Source: Oribacterium sp. NK2B42
Lineage (GTDB): Bacteria; Bacillota; Clostridia; Lachnospirales; Lachnospiraceae
Length of the DNA: 64,000 nt
Reading direction: 5' to 3'
Assembly (NCBI RefSeq): GCF_000424445.1
Contig: NZ_KE384187.1
Location: 257,815 to 321,814, forward strand
The notes below the pieces were generated by a model that was not told where the DNA came from, searched no databases, and saw only the letters and a program-made list of their open reading frames with translations. Position 1 is the first letter of the stretch, and every line of letters begins with the position of its first letter. The translations under genes were made by a program, and so were the position numbers. This document shows positions 1-8,214 of this stretch, piece by piece.

Positions 1-201
1 ATTTTGCGTGTCAAATTCTTTAAAAACAAATTAGTGTAGACACGCAGAATTCTTTCTGGCGTTATTTTGCGTGTCAAATTCTTTAAAAACAAATTAGTAT
101 AGACACGCAGATTGTTTTTTGGTGCTATTCTACGTGTCATTTTCTTCAAAAATAGACCGATTTAGACACGCAGATTACCGTCTATCATTATTCTGCGTGT
201 C
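1..201. repeat. 63-bp tandem repeat array with internal inverted arms
   Basis: Copies begin at 1, 64, 127 and 190 with an exact 63-bp period, and the array is cut by the window edge. Each of the first three full copies carries an inverted pair, TGCGTGTC and GACACGCA (5-12/39-46, 68-75/102-109, and 131-138/165-172 with one change). The fourth copy has only the left arm (194-201). The arm of one unit can also pair with the next unit. Unit middles are AT-rich and diverge more than the arms. The fourth copy lies inside the 3' end of the acyltransferase gene on the other strand and supplies its last residues. Function is unknown. Confidence 0.85.
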
Positions 202-1483
202 GTTTACCAAGCACAACACATTTGATGACTAACATATTGGTGATATATATCAGTATAGAGCAAAATGCGAAAATAAATAAAGAGTAAACCAAACTGTATA
301 GTATAAGCCCAAGGGATGTCTCTCCGAAGAAGCCCTTAAAAGCTGCCTCAAGTCCCGTTGCTCTAAAATGATTGGTAAATACGTAGTGTATCAGATAAAT
401 GTAAAATGTATAGCTACCGAGAGTGGAAATGAGCGTACTCACGGCAGAGTATGGTACTGCTATGCTGCCTGACGGTTGCTTTGGCTGATCTTTAAAGCTG
501 CTATTGTCAGTGTTTGCTGAACTTACCGATGAAGCTCCGCTTTTGTATTGAAGCTTTAATGGAAGTAAAAGTACAAATCCTGCAAGGCTTACTGTCTGAA
601 GGGCACAGATCAGTCCGCTCCAGCTTGTGAAATAGTAATCTGTATTCAATTCATCTACCGATCTTCCAATCATAAGTCCCTGCGTATAAACATGCTTTTG
701 AAGAAAGAAAAGTACCGTTGAAAGTATTATGAACATAAACAAAAACAGTAAGGGTAAGCGTTTGCTCCTGGTAAGAGGCTGCTCAGTGGCCCGCACCTTT
801 TTTATCCACGAGTAAAAAAGGTATCCTGCAATAGCGTACAGTGCCGGTTTTCCCATGGCTTCGGGAATATATATCCCGAAGGGCAGAACCACCAGGGCAC
901 TAAGGTTCACAAGAGTGTAGTGAAAAACTCCGATCAGAAGCATTAGTTTTAAAGCAGTATTTTCATCGTGTTTTACAAGAGTTAGTATCACAGGCATCCA
1001 GAACATGATGGAGGCATAACTGAAGATATACCATAAGTGGTCTGCGTAAATCCCGAAACGCACAGTATCAAAAGCAAGAAAGCCCTGAAGCATATCCGCC
1101 AGAATGCTAAAAGGATGTGAACTAAGAACACTTTGCAAAAGCCCCATCCCCGGAGTATCGATCCAGGGACGTATGAGCCCGAGGCAGAATACAAACACAG
1201 CTGTCGGAAGGATAACACCTTTCAGAAAACGCTCTATTATATGTGAAAGTGTTTGCTTTTTACTGATGAAAAACCCGCTTATGAGAAAGAAGGATGCCAC
1301 CGCAGGCCCGTTCATTACATTTATAAAAACAACAGCATCCCTGAGAGTTGTTCCCGAAAAGGGAAAAGGTCTCACATGTATCATTATGACCATAAGGCAG
1401 GCGATGATACGGAGGAGCTCAACATTAAGATCCCGGGAACTGTGCCGGATGCCATGATTGCTATTTGGATTTGATTCTGACAT
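188..1483 (-). CDS. acyltransferase family 3 membrane protein
   Basis: This 431-residue protein is probably an integral membrane O-acyltransferase of the acyltransferase-3 (OafA-like) family, which transfers acetyl or other acyl groups to surface glycans. The family hallmark is near the N-terminus: NVELLRIIACLMVIMIH, residues about 19-35, in the first membrane segment. About ten hydrophobic segments follow, with a Ser-rich cytosolic loop near 315-345. The start has an AAAGGAT ribosome site about 8 bases upstream. The C-terminal residues (RHAE) are encoded by the last copy of the 63-bp repeat, so the natural C-terminus has probably been overwritten or extended. The substrate cannot be told from sequence. 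Two more acyltransferases of this family lie at 10928 and 14103. Confidence 0.85.
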   Translation of the reverse strand: MSESNPNSNHGIRHSSRDLNVELLRIIACLMVIMIHVRPFPFSGTTLRDAVVFINVMNGPAVASFFLISGFFISKKQTLSHIIERFLKGVILPTAVFVFCLGLIRPWIDTPGMGLLQSVLSSHPFSILADMLQGFLAFDTVRFGIYADHLWYIFSYASIMFWMPVILTLVKHDENTALKLMLLIGVFHYTLVNLSALVVLPFGIYIPEAMGKPALYAIAGYLFYSWIKKVRATEQPLTRSKRLPLLFLFMFIILSTVLFFLQKHVYTQGLMIGRSVDELNTDYYFTSWSGLICALQTVSLAGFVLLLPLKLQYKSGASSVSSANTDNSSFKDQPKQPSGSIAVPYSAVSTLISTLGSYTFYIYLIHYVFTNHFRATGLEAAFKGFFGETSLGLILYSLVYSLFIFAFCSILIYITNMLVIKCVVLGKRHAE

Positions 1484-1693
1484 TCTATTTATCCTTTGTA
1501 TGTATTTCTGATTTACGATTCAAGATTATATCATGACAGAGTAGGAGTATACAAATGACTGTAAATATATGTGCCAAGCCTTGCGCTGACTGCGTTCGGT
1601 CTTGGATACGCCATCGGACGCAATAGCAAAAACACACGAGAATAGCCGCCCCGGTCGGTCAAACTTAGGCGGCTACTCTTGTAGTTAATTCTT

Positions 1694-1735
1694 AAGGAAG
1701 CCTGCCGTTGCCGGTGGCATCCTTTTTATTCCTTT
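1694..1735 (+). terminator. terminator-like hairpin
   Basis: An imperfect stem (AAGGA and GCC pairing with GGC and TCCTT) is followed by a T-rich run. No upstream plus-strand gene explains it, so it could end a short RNA or be a remnant. Confidence 0.4.
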
Positions 1736-1800
1736 TTACATTTTCATCTTACCATCAGCATAGAAATCTGTCAAACAACCATCAGTCAGATGAAAATACA

Positions 1801-1838
1801 GCCTCAAATTATACACACATTATCGAGGCTTTTCGTAT
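1801..1838 (+). terminator. terminator-like hairpin
   Basis: AGCCTC (1800s) pairs with GAGGCT just before TTTT, with an AT-rich loop of about 20 bases. It lies 125 bases upstream of lrgA and could act as a leader terminator. Confidence 0.4.
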
Positions 1839-1962
1839 CTTAATTTGTCTAAATATCATCTTGTTTTGATGTTTGCAGTGGACTATGCTTTCTCTGTTAT
1901 TATTCTGAGACCTGTCATCACAGATCTGTAAATAAACATTATCAAAAGAAGGTGTATTTAAA

Positions 1963-2337
1963 ATGAAATATGTAAAAGAGGTGGCATGGATCATGGCTTT
2001 CACCTTTATCGGGGAGGCTCTGAACAAACTGCTGCCATTACCGATTCCAGCGGGGGTTTACGGGCTTGTCCTGCTGCTTGCCGGGCTCATTACAGGAATA
2101 GTAAAGCTTGAGGATGTAGAAACAACCGGAGGATTTCTACTTGATACCATGACGCTAATGTTTATTCCCGCTGCTGTTGGAATCATGAGCGTGACGGACA
2201 TTCTTCTTCCTGTACTTGTGCCCTATCTTGTGATCATCATATCTTCAACCGTTATCGTAATGACTGTTACAGGCATCGCGGCATCATTGATCCTCAGGCG
2301 GTCTGAAAAAAAGGAATATAAGGAGGCTGCGGAATGA
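1963..2337 (+). CDS. lrgA: CidA/LrgA family holin-like protein
   Basis: A 124-residue membrane protein with four hydrophobic segments, the usual size for CidA/LrgA. The family motif region is LPLPIPAGVYGLVLLL (about 24-39), close to the typical PIPGSVIGMILL. LrgA and LrgB act together in the membrane to control murein hydrolase release or, in other species, pyruvate and overflow-metabolite transport. An AAGGTG ribosome site lies 9 bases before the ATG. The stop overlaps the start of lrgB in an ATGA, so the pair is translationally coupled. Which of the described roles applies here is not visible in the sequence. Confidence 0.88.
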   Translation: MKYVKEVAWIMAFTFIGEALNKLLPLPIPAGVYGLVLLLAGLITGIVKLEDVETTGGFLLDTMTLMFIPAAVGIMSVTDILLPVLVPYLVIIISSTVIVMTVTGIAASLILRRSEKKEYKEAAE

Positions 2338-3044
2338 AAGAAACACTGATAAGTGCCGTAGCAGGCTCCGACTATTTCGGACTATTTCTCAGCATCGGCC
2401 TTTTCATTATTGCCCTGAAACTTAAAGCCAGGTTTAAATTTGCCATACTGAACCCTTTGCTGGTCTCGACGGTACTTTGCATAATTGTTCTTGTGGTGCT
2501 GGACATTCCCTACGAAACCTACCGCGACAGCGCAAAGATGCTTAGTTACCTTCTGACTCCGGCTACGGTATGTCTGGCGGTGCCAATGTATAAGCAGTTG
2601 AAACTTCTCAAGGATAATCTGGCTGCTGTGGCCATCGGAATCATGACCGGAACCTGCTGCTCCATTCTGAGCATTCTGGCTATGGGAAAGCTTTTTGGTC
2701 TCACCGATGACCACATAGCAACATTACTTCCCAAGTCCATCACAACCGCCATAGGCATGGGCGTATCGGAGGAAGCCGGAGGCATAGTGACTCTGACGGT
2801 TGCGGCAATCATCATAACAGGAATCCTCGGAAACATGATAGCCGAGAACATTTTCGAGATCTTCCATATCGAACATCCGGTGGCAAAAGGCCTGGCTCTC
2901 GGAACCTCAGCCCATGCGGTAGGAACCGCAAAGGCTCTGGAGCTTGGAGAGGTTGAAGGGGCCATGAGTTCACTAAGCATCTGTGTAGCCGGAATACTTA
3001 CTGTTATTCTTGTTCCTTTGGTAAGTGGGACACTTCTTTGGTGA
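2334..3044 (+). CDS. lrgB: LrgB/CidB family membrane protein
   Basis: A 236-residue polytopic membrane protein matching LrgB in length. The conserved stretch LPKSITTAIGMGVSEEAGG (about 132-150) and the later GTSAHAVGTAKALELGE segment are family signatures. It is the partner of LrgA, with which it overlaps by 4 bases. A strong hairpin with a T-run at 3142-3191 ends the operon. No two-component LytSR pair is adjacent, so control by pyruvate or membrane potential through LytSR cannot be inferred from the neighbourhood. Confidence 0.92.
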   Translation: MKETLISAVAGSDYFGLFLSIGLFIIALKLKARFKFAILNPLLVSTVLCIIVLVVLDIPYETYRDSAKMLSYLLTPATVCLAVPMYKQLKLLKDNLAAVAIGIMTGTCCSILSILAMGKLFGLTDDHIATLLPKSITTAIGMGVSEEAGGIVTLTVAAIIITGILGNMIAENIFEIFHIEHPVAKGLALGTSAHAVGTAKALELGEVEGAMSSLSICVAGILTVILVPLVSGTLLW

Positions 3045-3141
3045 TATAACCTACAAAAGCCACCGTGAATTTGGGTGACCAATACGACTTCAGGAATTAT
3101 GATGAGTTCATAGTGTTTTGATTATCAATATACCTTTTCAT

Positions 3142-3191
3142 AAAAACCAGAGCTTCTGTCTCGATTACGGGACGGAAGCTCTGGTTTTTTC
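3142..3191 (+). terminator. terminator of lrgAB
   Basis: AACCAGAGCTTC pairs with GAAGCTCTGGTT, followed by a run of T. The stem is about 17 bp with a short loop. Confidence 0.88.
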
Positions 3192-3222
3192 ATTTTTTAT
3201 TTGGAAACTCGTTTGATAATAC

Positions 3223-3252
3223 AAAAAACAGGAGGGAAAATTCCCTCCTGTC
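3223..3252 (-). terminator. terminator of the L,D-transpeptidase gene
   Basis: On the minus strand a CAGGAGGGAA/TTCCCTCCTG hairpin is followed by TTTTTTGTATT. It lies 14 bases beyond the stop codon of the 3266-5020 gene. Confidence 0.9.
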
Positions 3253-3265
3253 CAATATGTAAGTT

Positions 3266-5020
3266 TTACTGTGGCTCTCCACTTGTCTCGGTAGCGGCCT
3301 CGGCAGCGGCAGCTTCTGCGGCAGCCTTAGCGGCAGCGTCCTGAGCAGCTGTTACTACAGGATCTGTAGGATCGAAGGTCTGGTTCCTCGGGATAGCCTG
3401 CTGGATAGCATCCTTCTCGATAGGACCTTTGTCCCACTTATCATTGTACACAGTAACGGTTGTGCCGTTCGGACAGTTGTTGTAGATCCATGCACAGTCT
3501 ACAGCACGGAGACGGATACATCCGCCTGACATGGAGTCATCCATGTAGTTATAGTAAATGGCATCCATTGTGTTGTAGTCGGGTCTTGAGTAAAGCAGTG
3601 AGTGAAGCAGGTAGTGACCCTTGAATCTTGAAAGGAACTGGCAGTAGCAGTCTGTATGCATGAAGTGCCATCTGTACTTCTCGTAAATGCTGAAGGAACC
3701 GATAGGAGTATCATCACCTACCGTTACCATGAGAGTCTTGTAAGGAATTGTAAAGTTTCCTGAAGAATCCTGTGCAAGAACGTACATGGTTCTGGTTGCC
3801 TTGTTAATTCTGATAGCATAAGCTCCCGGATTACCCATGATGCCTGAAAGATCACGAAGAGCAACACCGTTTTCATCGAAGTAGATGTTGTAGCCGTTGA
3901 TCTCATTCCAGCCGGTTACCGCAACACCGTTGTTGAAGTAATACTGGTTGGATTCCCCGTCGAAGCCCCATCCTGTATAGGAACGTCCATCAGCTGTTAC
4001 GTAAACAGTACCTGATGAGGTATGGAAAACACCCTCGTTGGAAGCATTGGCCATAGGCTTCTCTGTTGAATCATAGAATTGAACGCCCTTCTTCCAGAGA
4101 GCAAGCTTGATGCCTACGATATAACGGTCATCACCGATGGAACCTACTGCCTGACCCTCCTTAGCCCAGTCAGTAACAGTGCCGTCGTTAAGAACTGCTC
4201 TGTAGTAAAGATCGCCGAGGTTGTGAGTATAACCCTTTACACGAATCTGAAGTGCTGAAACGATACCCTGGTTAGGTGTAGCCTCCTTTGAGGTTGCCCA
4301 TGGACCCCAGCCGGTGTCCTTTGAGAAGGTTCTGTAGTACCATCTTCCTACGTTTGCGTGCTCAAGCATGAAGCTTGTGAAACCGATGGAAGAATATGCG
4401 AAGGAATCATTCTTTGAGGTTGTACCCCAGTCGATACGCTTTCCTGCTCCGTCATAGATGAAGTAGGAACCGAGCGGTACCAGGTTAAGAACCGGATCTG
4501 CATCCATGTTTCCCTCGTTAGGAGTTGTCATATAATTGTAACGGATGCCCTCAACGTCTGTGGGATCAACTACAGGAAGTGTTTTTGAGCTTGAGCTTAC
4601 GCCGCTTGCTGCAACTGCTCCTGTTGACTGAGTTGTTGTGGCAGCAGGAAGAGTTGAGCCTGTTGTACCGGTGCTCTCGGTTGGTGCTACGGTAGTCTCA
4701 GTGGTTGTTCCAGGATCTGTAGTAGTGATGGTGCCATCACCTGTAGGTCCTGCAACCGCACCCGGTGTAATGGTTTCAACAGAAGAATCCTGAATAACTG
4801 CTGCAGGCTGAGTCTCGGCTACAACTGTACCTGAGGTTAATGCAGGATCAGCTGATGTGATAACATTGCTTGAAATAGCAGATGAGCCTGTGTTGTCCTC
4901 TGTGATCTCAAACAGAGGAGTGAGATTGTCGCCGGGAGTTGCAGCAAGTACTGACATGGGCTGAGCCATCATGGTAGCCGCTGCTGCAAGGATAGCGACA
5001 GTACGTTTCATACTAATCAT
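3266..5020 (-). CDS. secreted L,D-transpeptidase with ChW and wall-binding repeats
   Basis: This 584-residue enzyme probably makes or edits L,D cross-links in peptidoglycan. A signal peptide ends near residue 26 (VLA/A). A Thr/Ser/Pro-rich linker (about 35-155) follows, then a region with Gly-Trp spacing like clostridial hydrophobic-W (ChW) repeats (about 160-320), then one or two wall-binding-type repeats (TGWGFDGESNQYYFNNG, about 350-395), then the YkuD catalytic domain (about 400-530). The active site is clear: HSLLY followed by MSGGCIRLR, with nucleophile Cys501. The tail is Ala/Glu-rich. A GGAGG site sits 7 bases before the ATG, supporting the first Met rather than Met4. It is a single-gene unit with its own terminator. 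Combining ChW and choline-type repeats with YkuD suggests tethering to wall glycan. Confidence 0.92.
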   Translation of the reverse strand: MISMKRTVAILAAAATMMAQPMSVLAATPGDNLTPLFEITEDNTGSSAISSNVITSADPALTSGTVVAETQPAAVIQDSSVETITPGAVAGPTGDGTITTTDPGTTTETTVAPTESTGTTGSTLPAATTTQSTGAVAASGVSSSSKTLPVVDPTDVEGIRYNYMTTPNEGNMDADPVLNLVPLGSYFIYDGAGKRIDWGTTSKNDSFAYSSIGFTSFMLEHANVGRWYYRTFSKDTGWGPWATSKEATPNQGIVSALQIRVKGYTHNLGDLYYRAVLNDGTVTDWAKEGQAVGSIGDDRYIVGIKLALWKKGVQFYDSTEKPMANASNEGVFHTSSGTVYVTADGRSYTGWGFDGESNQYYFNNGVAVTGWNEINGYNIYFDENGVALRDLSGIMGNPGAYAIRINKATRTMYVLAQDSSGNFTIPYKTLMVTVGDDTPIGSFSIYEKYRWHFMHTDCYCQFLSRFKGHYLLHSLLYSRPDYNTMDAIYYNYMDDSMSGGCIRLRAVDCAWIYNNCPNGTTVTVYNDKWDKGPIEKDAIQQAIPRNQTFDPTDPVVTAAQDAAAKAAAEAAAAEAATETSGEPQ

Positions 5021-5227
5021 TTTTTATCCTCCAATAATATGGAAACTATTTCCTTATTAAAAAATGCACGCCTACACTTTAACACAAGCTCTTGGAAAGT
5101 GCTAGACGGGATTTACTTTTTATAGGGCATATTATAAAATCGTAAAGTATTGGCAACAAACCTTATCTGTTTTTTATAAAATATTTCAATCAGAAGCATT
5201 ATGATAAGGAAGAATTTTGGAGATAAA

Positions 5228-6340
5228 ATGTCAGATATAGATAAAAACATCATAAATGTAACTAAAGCCAGTCTTCCGCCTCTGGATGAATACACTCAGA
5301 TGCTGAGGGATATATGGGATTCTGCATGGCTTACCAACATGGGTAAGTACCACGAAGAGCTGAAGGAAAAGCTTACAGACTACCTCAAGGTGGGCTCCCT
5401 GCAGCTGTTTGTCAACGGCCACAGCGCCCTTGAGTTCCTGATTCAGGCCATGGAGCTTTCCGGAGAGGTCATTACCACTCCGTTTTCTTTTGCGTCCACT
5501 ACCCACGCCATCGTGAGAAACGGACTGAAGCCGGTTTTCTGTGACATTAATTTAAAGGATTACACCATCGATACGGACAAGCTTGAGTCCCTGATAACCG
5601 AAAAAACCACTGCCATAGTTCCTGTGCATGTTTACGGCAATGTCTGCGACGTGGAAAAGATTCAGGAAATCGCAGATAAGCATCACCTCAGGGTTCTTTA
5701 TGATGCTGCCCACACCTTTGGTGAAGAATATAAAGGAAAGGGAGTCGGTACCTTCGGAGATGCCTCCATGTTTTCCTTTCATGCCACCAAGGTTTTCAAT
5801 TCCATTGAAGGCGGCGCTGTCACCACAGGAGAAAAGAACGAGAAGCTCATGGCAAAGCTTTATGAGCTTAAAAACTTCGGAATTCTCGGACAGGAGGAGG
5901 TGGCTTCCGTAGGCGGAAACGGCAAGATGAATGAATTCGCCGCCGCCATGGGGATCTGCAATCTCCGCCACGTGGATGAGTATATCGCAAGACGTAAGAC
6001 AGTATTTGAGAGATATATGGAGAATCTCAGTGGCGTTCCGGGAATCATCCTTCCCGAGGAAAATCCGGACCTTAAGTCGAATTATGCCTACATGCCGGTG
6101 CGTTTCCATGAGTTCGGAAAATCCAGAGATGAGGTCTGGACAGCACTTAAGGGCGGCAATGTTAATGCCCGTAAGTATTTCTATCCATGCATCAATGCCT
6201 ACGGCTGCTACAGGGATCAGTATGATGTTAATGATACTCCCCGGGCGCTTCTCGCATCTCTTGAGATCCTTACACTTCCGATCTATCCGGATCTGAGCCT
6301 TGAGGATGTGGACCGTATCTGCATGATGATACTTAACTGA
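5228..6340 (+). CDS. DegT/DnrJ/EryC1/StrS aminotransferase (nucleotide-sugar aminotransferase)
   Basis: A 370-residue PLP-dependent enzyme that probably converts a dTDP- or UDP-4-keto sugar to the 4-amino sugar. The motif SFHATKVFNSIEGGA places the PLP lysine at Lys188. The YDAAHTFG stretch upstream contains the Asp that binds the pyridine ring. The HATKVFN variant is typical of VioA/FdtB-like members, which act on dTDP-4-keto-6-deoxyglucose, but the exact substrate is inference. An earlier ATG at 5201 lacks a ribosome site; the ATG at 5228 has TTTTGGAG 7 bases upstream. It begins the surface-glycan operon, and the ATP-grasp gene follows 10 bases later. Confidence 0.88.
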   Translation: MSDIDKNIINVTKASLPPLDEYTQMLRDIWDSAWLTNMGKYHEELKEKLTDYLKVGSLQLFVNGHSALEFLIQAMELSGEVITTPFSFASTTHAIVRNGLKPVFCDINLKDYTIDTDKLESLITEKTTAIVPVHVYGNVCDVEKIQEIADKHHLRVLYDAAHTFGEEYKGKGVGTFGDASMFSFHATKVFNSIEGGAVTTGEKNEKLMAKLYELKNFGILGQEEVASVGGNGKMNEFAAAMGICNLRHVDEYIARRKTVFERYMENLSGVPGIILPEENPDLKSNYAYMPVRFHEFGKSRDEVWTALKGGNVNARKYFYPCINAYGCYRDQYDVNDTPRALLASLEILTLPIYPDLSLEDVDRICMMILN

Positions 6341-6350
6341 GGAGAACAAA

Positions 6351-7373
6351 ATGACAGAACAAAGAACAGCGCTGGTCACCGCCATCGGCTCCTTTTCCGC
6401 AGACGCGGTTATCAGGAGTCTTCACGAGATGGGCTATAAGGTAGTGGGCAGCGATATATATGATAAGGAATGGGTTGCTGCATCCCTTGATGTGGACGTG
6501 TTTTACAAGGCTCCCTACGCAAGTGATGAAGAAGCCTACATTTCCTTTATAAAAAAGGTATGTGAGGAGGAGCAGGTGGACCGTATCCTTCCTCTTATCG
6601 ATGTGGAGATTGACGTACTTAACCGTCACAGAGAAGAGATTGAGAATGACAGGGTTGCTATCTGCATGTCCGGAAAGGAAGCCATCGAGGTTCTCAGAGA
6701 CAAATATCTCATGAGCCGTCTCGTGGAAGGCGTTCTTAATGAGATAGAGGAGCCCGAGGTAAAGGGCGCTGTCAGGATCATCCCCACAAAGCTCGCCGAG
6801 GAGGTGGACTTTGAACAGGTCACTTATCCTCTGATCCTTAAGCCCGTGGACGGAAGAAGCTCCGGTGGACTCTACCGCATCTACCATGAGGATCAGCTGG
6901 GCTTTGCATTTTCAAACATCATCGATCCAGAAAAGCTGAACGACACAAATCTCACGAGATACATCGTCCAGCCTATGATCAAGGGTAATGTTATCACCGT
7001 GGACATCCTTCGTGACACTAAGGGGAACTGCAGGGCGGTACCGAGAGAGGAGCTTCTCCGTACGGCAAACGGTGCAGGACTCAGCGTAAGGATCATGGAG
7101 GATGAGGTGCTTCAGAATGTATGCTGCAGGATAGCGGAGCGCGCCGATATCACAGGCTGCGTTAACTTTGAGTTTATCCGCGGCGAGGGCTCGGGAGTTT
7201 ATTATTTTGTCGAATGTAATCCACGATTCTCCGGAGGCATAGCCTTTACGGAGCTTTCAGGCGTTCCCATGATAAAGAATCATATGAGGATTTTTGATGG
7301 TGAGAAGATGGAAGAACTGCCTAAGCAAAAATGCGGCTTTATGACCAGAAAATATATGGAAATAAAGATGTAG
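6351..7373 (+). CDS. ATP-grasp family ligase
   Basis: A 340-residue protein of the carbamoyl-phosphate-synthetase-like ATP-grasp fold. Visible are a Rossmann-like start (TALVTAIGSFSADAVIRSL), the central nucleotide-binding stretch YPLILKPVDGRSSGGLYRI, and the metal-binding C-terminal motif FVECNPRFSGG. Such enzymes join a carboxylate to an amine or similar group using ATP. Its place directly after a sugar aminotransferase and before glycosyltransferases suggests it attaches an amino acid or other acid to the new amino sugar, but that is inference. GGAGAA lies before the ATG. Alternative roles include a stand-alone amino-acid ligase. Confidence 0.8.
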   Translation: MTEQRTALVTAIGSFSADAVIRSLHEMGYKVVGSDIYDKEWVAASLDVDVFYKAPYASDEEAYISFIKKVCEEEQVDRILPLIDVEIDVLNRHREEIENDRVAICMSGKEAIEVLRDKYLMSRLVEGVLNEIEEPEVKGAVRIIPTKLAEEVDFEQVTYPLILKPVDGRSSGGLYRIYHEDQLGFAFSNIIDPEKLNDTNLTRYIVQPMIKGNVITVDILRDTKGNCRAVPREELLRTANGAGLSVRIMEDEVLQNVCCRIAERADITGCVNFEFIRGEGSGVYYFVECNPRFSGGIAFTELSGVPMIKNHMRIFDGEKMEELPKQKCGFMTRKYMEIKM

Positions 7374-7374
7374 T

Positions 7375-7495
7375 GTGAAAAATATATTTCATCACTATTT
7401 GTGCCGCAGCTTGAAGGCAGAATGGAGATTAATGTGAAAAATACTTTTCAATGCTATATGTGCTGCAGGTCAATTGCGGCGGAATGGAGATCTGT
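7375..7495 (+). repeat. imperfect tandem duplication (59 bp) in the leader of the GT2 gene
   Basis: Segments starting GTGAAAAATA at 7375 and 7434 share most of their sequence over about 59 bases, including GTGCYGCAG and GAATGGAGAT. The GGAG of the second copy is the ribosome site used at 7496. The first copy has the same GGAG followed by an ATT-AAT-GTG context. Confidence 0.7.
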
Positions 7496-8209
7496 ATGGC
7501 GGAAGCATTAAAGGAAAATTCAAATAGAGAAAAAGTGCTTTTGGTCATACCTGCCTACAATGAAGCGGAGAATCTTCCGAAGGTTATGGCAGACATAAAA
7601 GCGCAGAAGTTCCCCATGGATTACATCATCATTTCCGACGGTTCAACTGACGGTACTGTGGAGCTTTGCGAAAGGGAGCATTATAACTATATATCTCTTC
7701 CGGCCAATCTCGGACTTGCAGGCTGCTTCCAGACAGGTATGAAATATGCCTACAGAAAGGGCTACAGCTACGCCGTTCAGTTTGACGGAGACGGACAGCA
7801 TCGCGCCGAGGATATAGAATCCCTGTATGAGAAGATGAAGGATGGGGATTTTGACATAGTTCAGGGTTCCCGCTTTTTGGAAAAGAAAAAGGGCGGATCA
7901 ATGAGGGAGATAGGCTCCAGGCTCATATCCATGGCCATAAAGATCACCACCGGAAAAACCATCACAGATCCCACCTGCGGATTAAGGATGTACAGCAGCC
8001 GCGTGATTGACAGCTTTGCCAACAGACTGAATTACGGTCCGGAACCGGATACCATTTCGTTTTTGATAAAAAAGGGTGCAAAGGTAACCGAGGCTCCCGT
8101 AACTATAGATGACAGACTGGCGGGAGAATCCTATCTGAAGCCCATGAATGCAATGAAATATATGGCAAGGATGCTCATATCCATACTGGTCATCCAGAGC
8201 AGCAGGTAA
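7496..8209 (+). CDS. glycosyltransferase family 2 (polyprenyl-phosphate sugar transferase-like)
   Basis: A 237-residue GT2 enzyme of the dolichol-phosphate-mannose-synthase type. It shows VLLVIPAYNEAENLP at the N-terminus, IISDGSTDGT, and the DxD-like metal site FDGDGQH, followed by the QGSRF motif. It is cytoplasmic or peripheral, with a C-terminal hydrophobic stretch (MARMLISILVIQ). Members of this subgroup commonly pair with a DUF2304 protein, which occurs here at 10474. The ATG at 7451 has no ribosome site; the ATG at 7496 has GGAG 7 bases upstream. The donor sugar cannot be assigned. Confidence 0.86.
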   Translation: MAEALKENSNREKVLLVIPAYNEAENLPKVMADIKAQKFPMDYIIISDGSTDGTVELCEREHYNYISLPANLGLAGCFQTGMKYAYRKGYSYAVQFDGDGQHRAEDIESLYEKMKDGDFDIVQGSRFLEKKKGGSMREIGSRLISMAIKITTGKTITDPTCGLRMYSSRVIDSFANRLNYGPEPDTISFLIKKGAKVTEAPVTIDDRLAGESYLKPMNAMKYMARMLISILVIQSSR

Positions 8210-8214
8210 GATTC

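Larger units (their letters stand above)
1484..1962. other. intergenic region with three hairpins, no gene seen
   Basis: This 479-bp stretch separates divergent genes. It holds three inverted repeats read on the plus strand: 1638-1680 (stem around TAGCCGCC/GGCGGCTA), 1694-1735 (AAGGA..GCC stem followed by TTTTTATTCC) and 1801-1836 (AGCCTC/GAGGCT followed by TTTT). The last two look like intrinsic terminators, although no plus-strand gene precedes them here. A possible promoter for lrgA is TTTGCA at 1872-1877, then 17 bases, then TGTTAT at 1895-1900. No credible reading frame was found. Confidence 0.5.

Noticed and set aside
1..201. CRISPR-like array of 63-bp units
   Set aside because: The whole unit repeats, with no unique spacers of constant length and no cas genes nearby.
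5201..5227. Upstream start for the DegT aminotransferase
   Set aside because: There is no ribosome site for 5201, while 5228 has a well-spaced GGAG.
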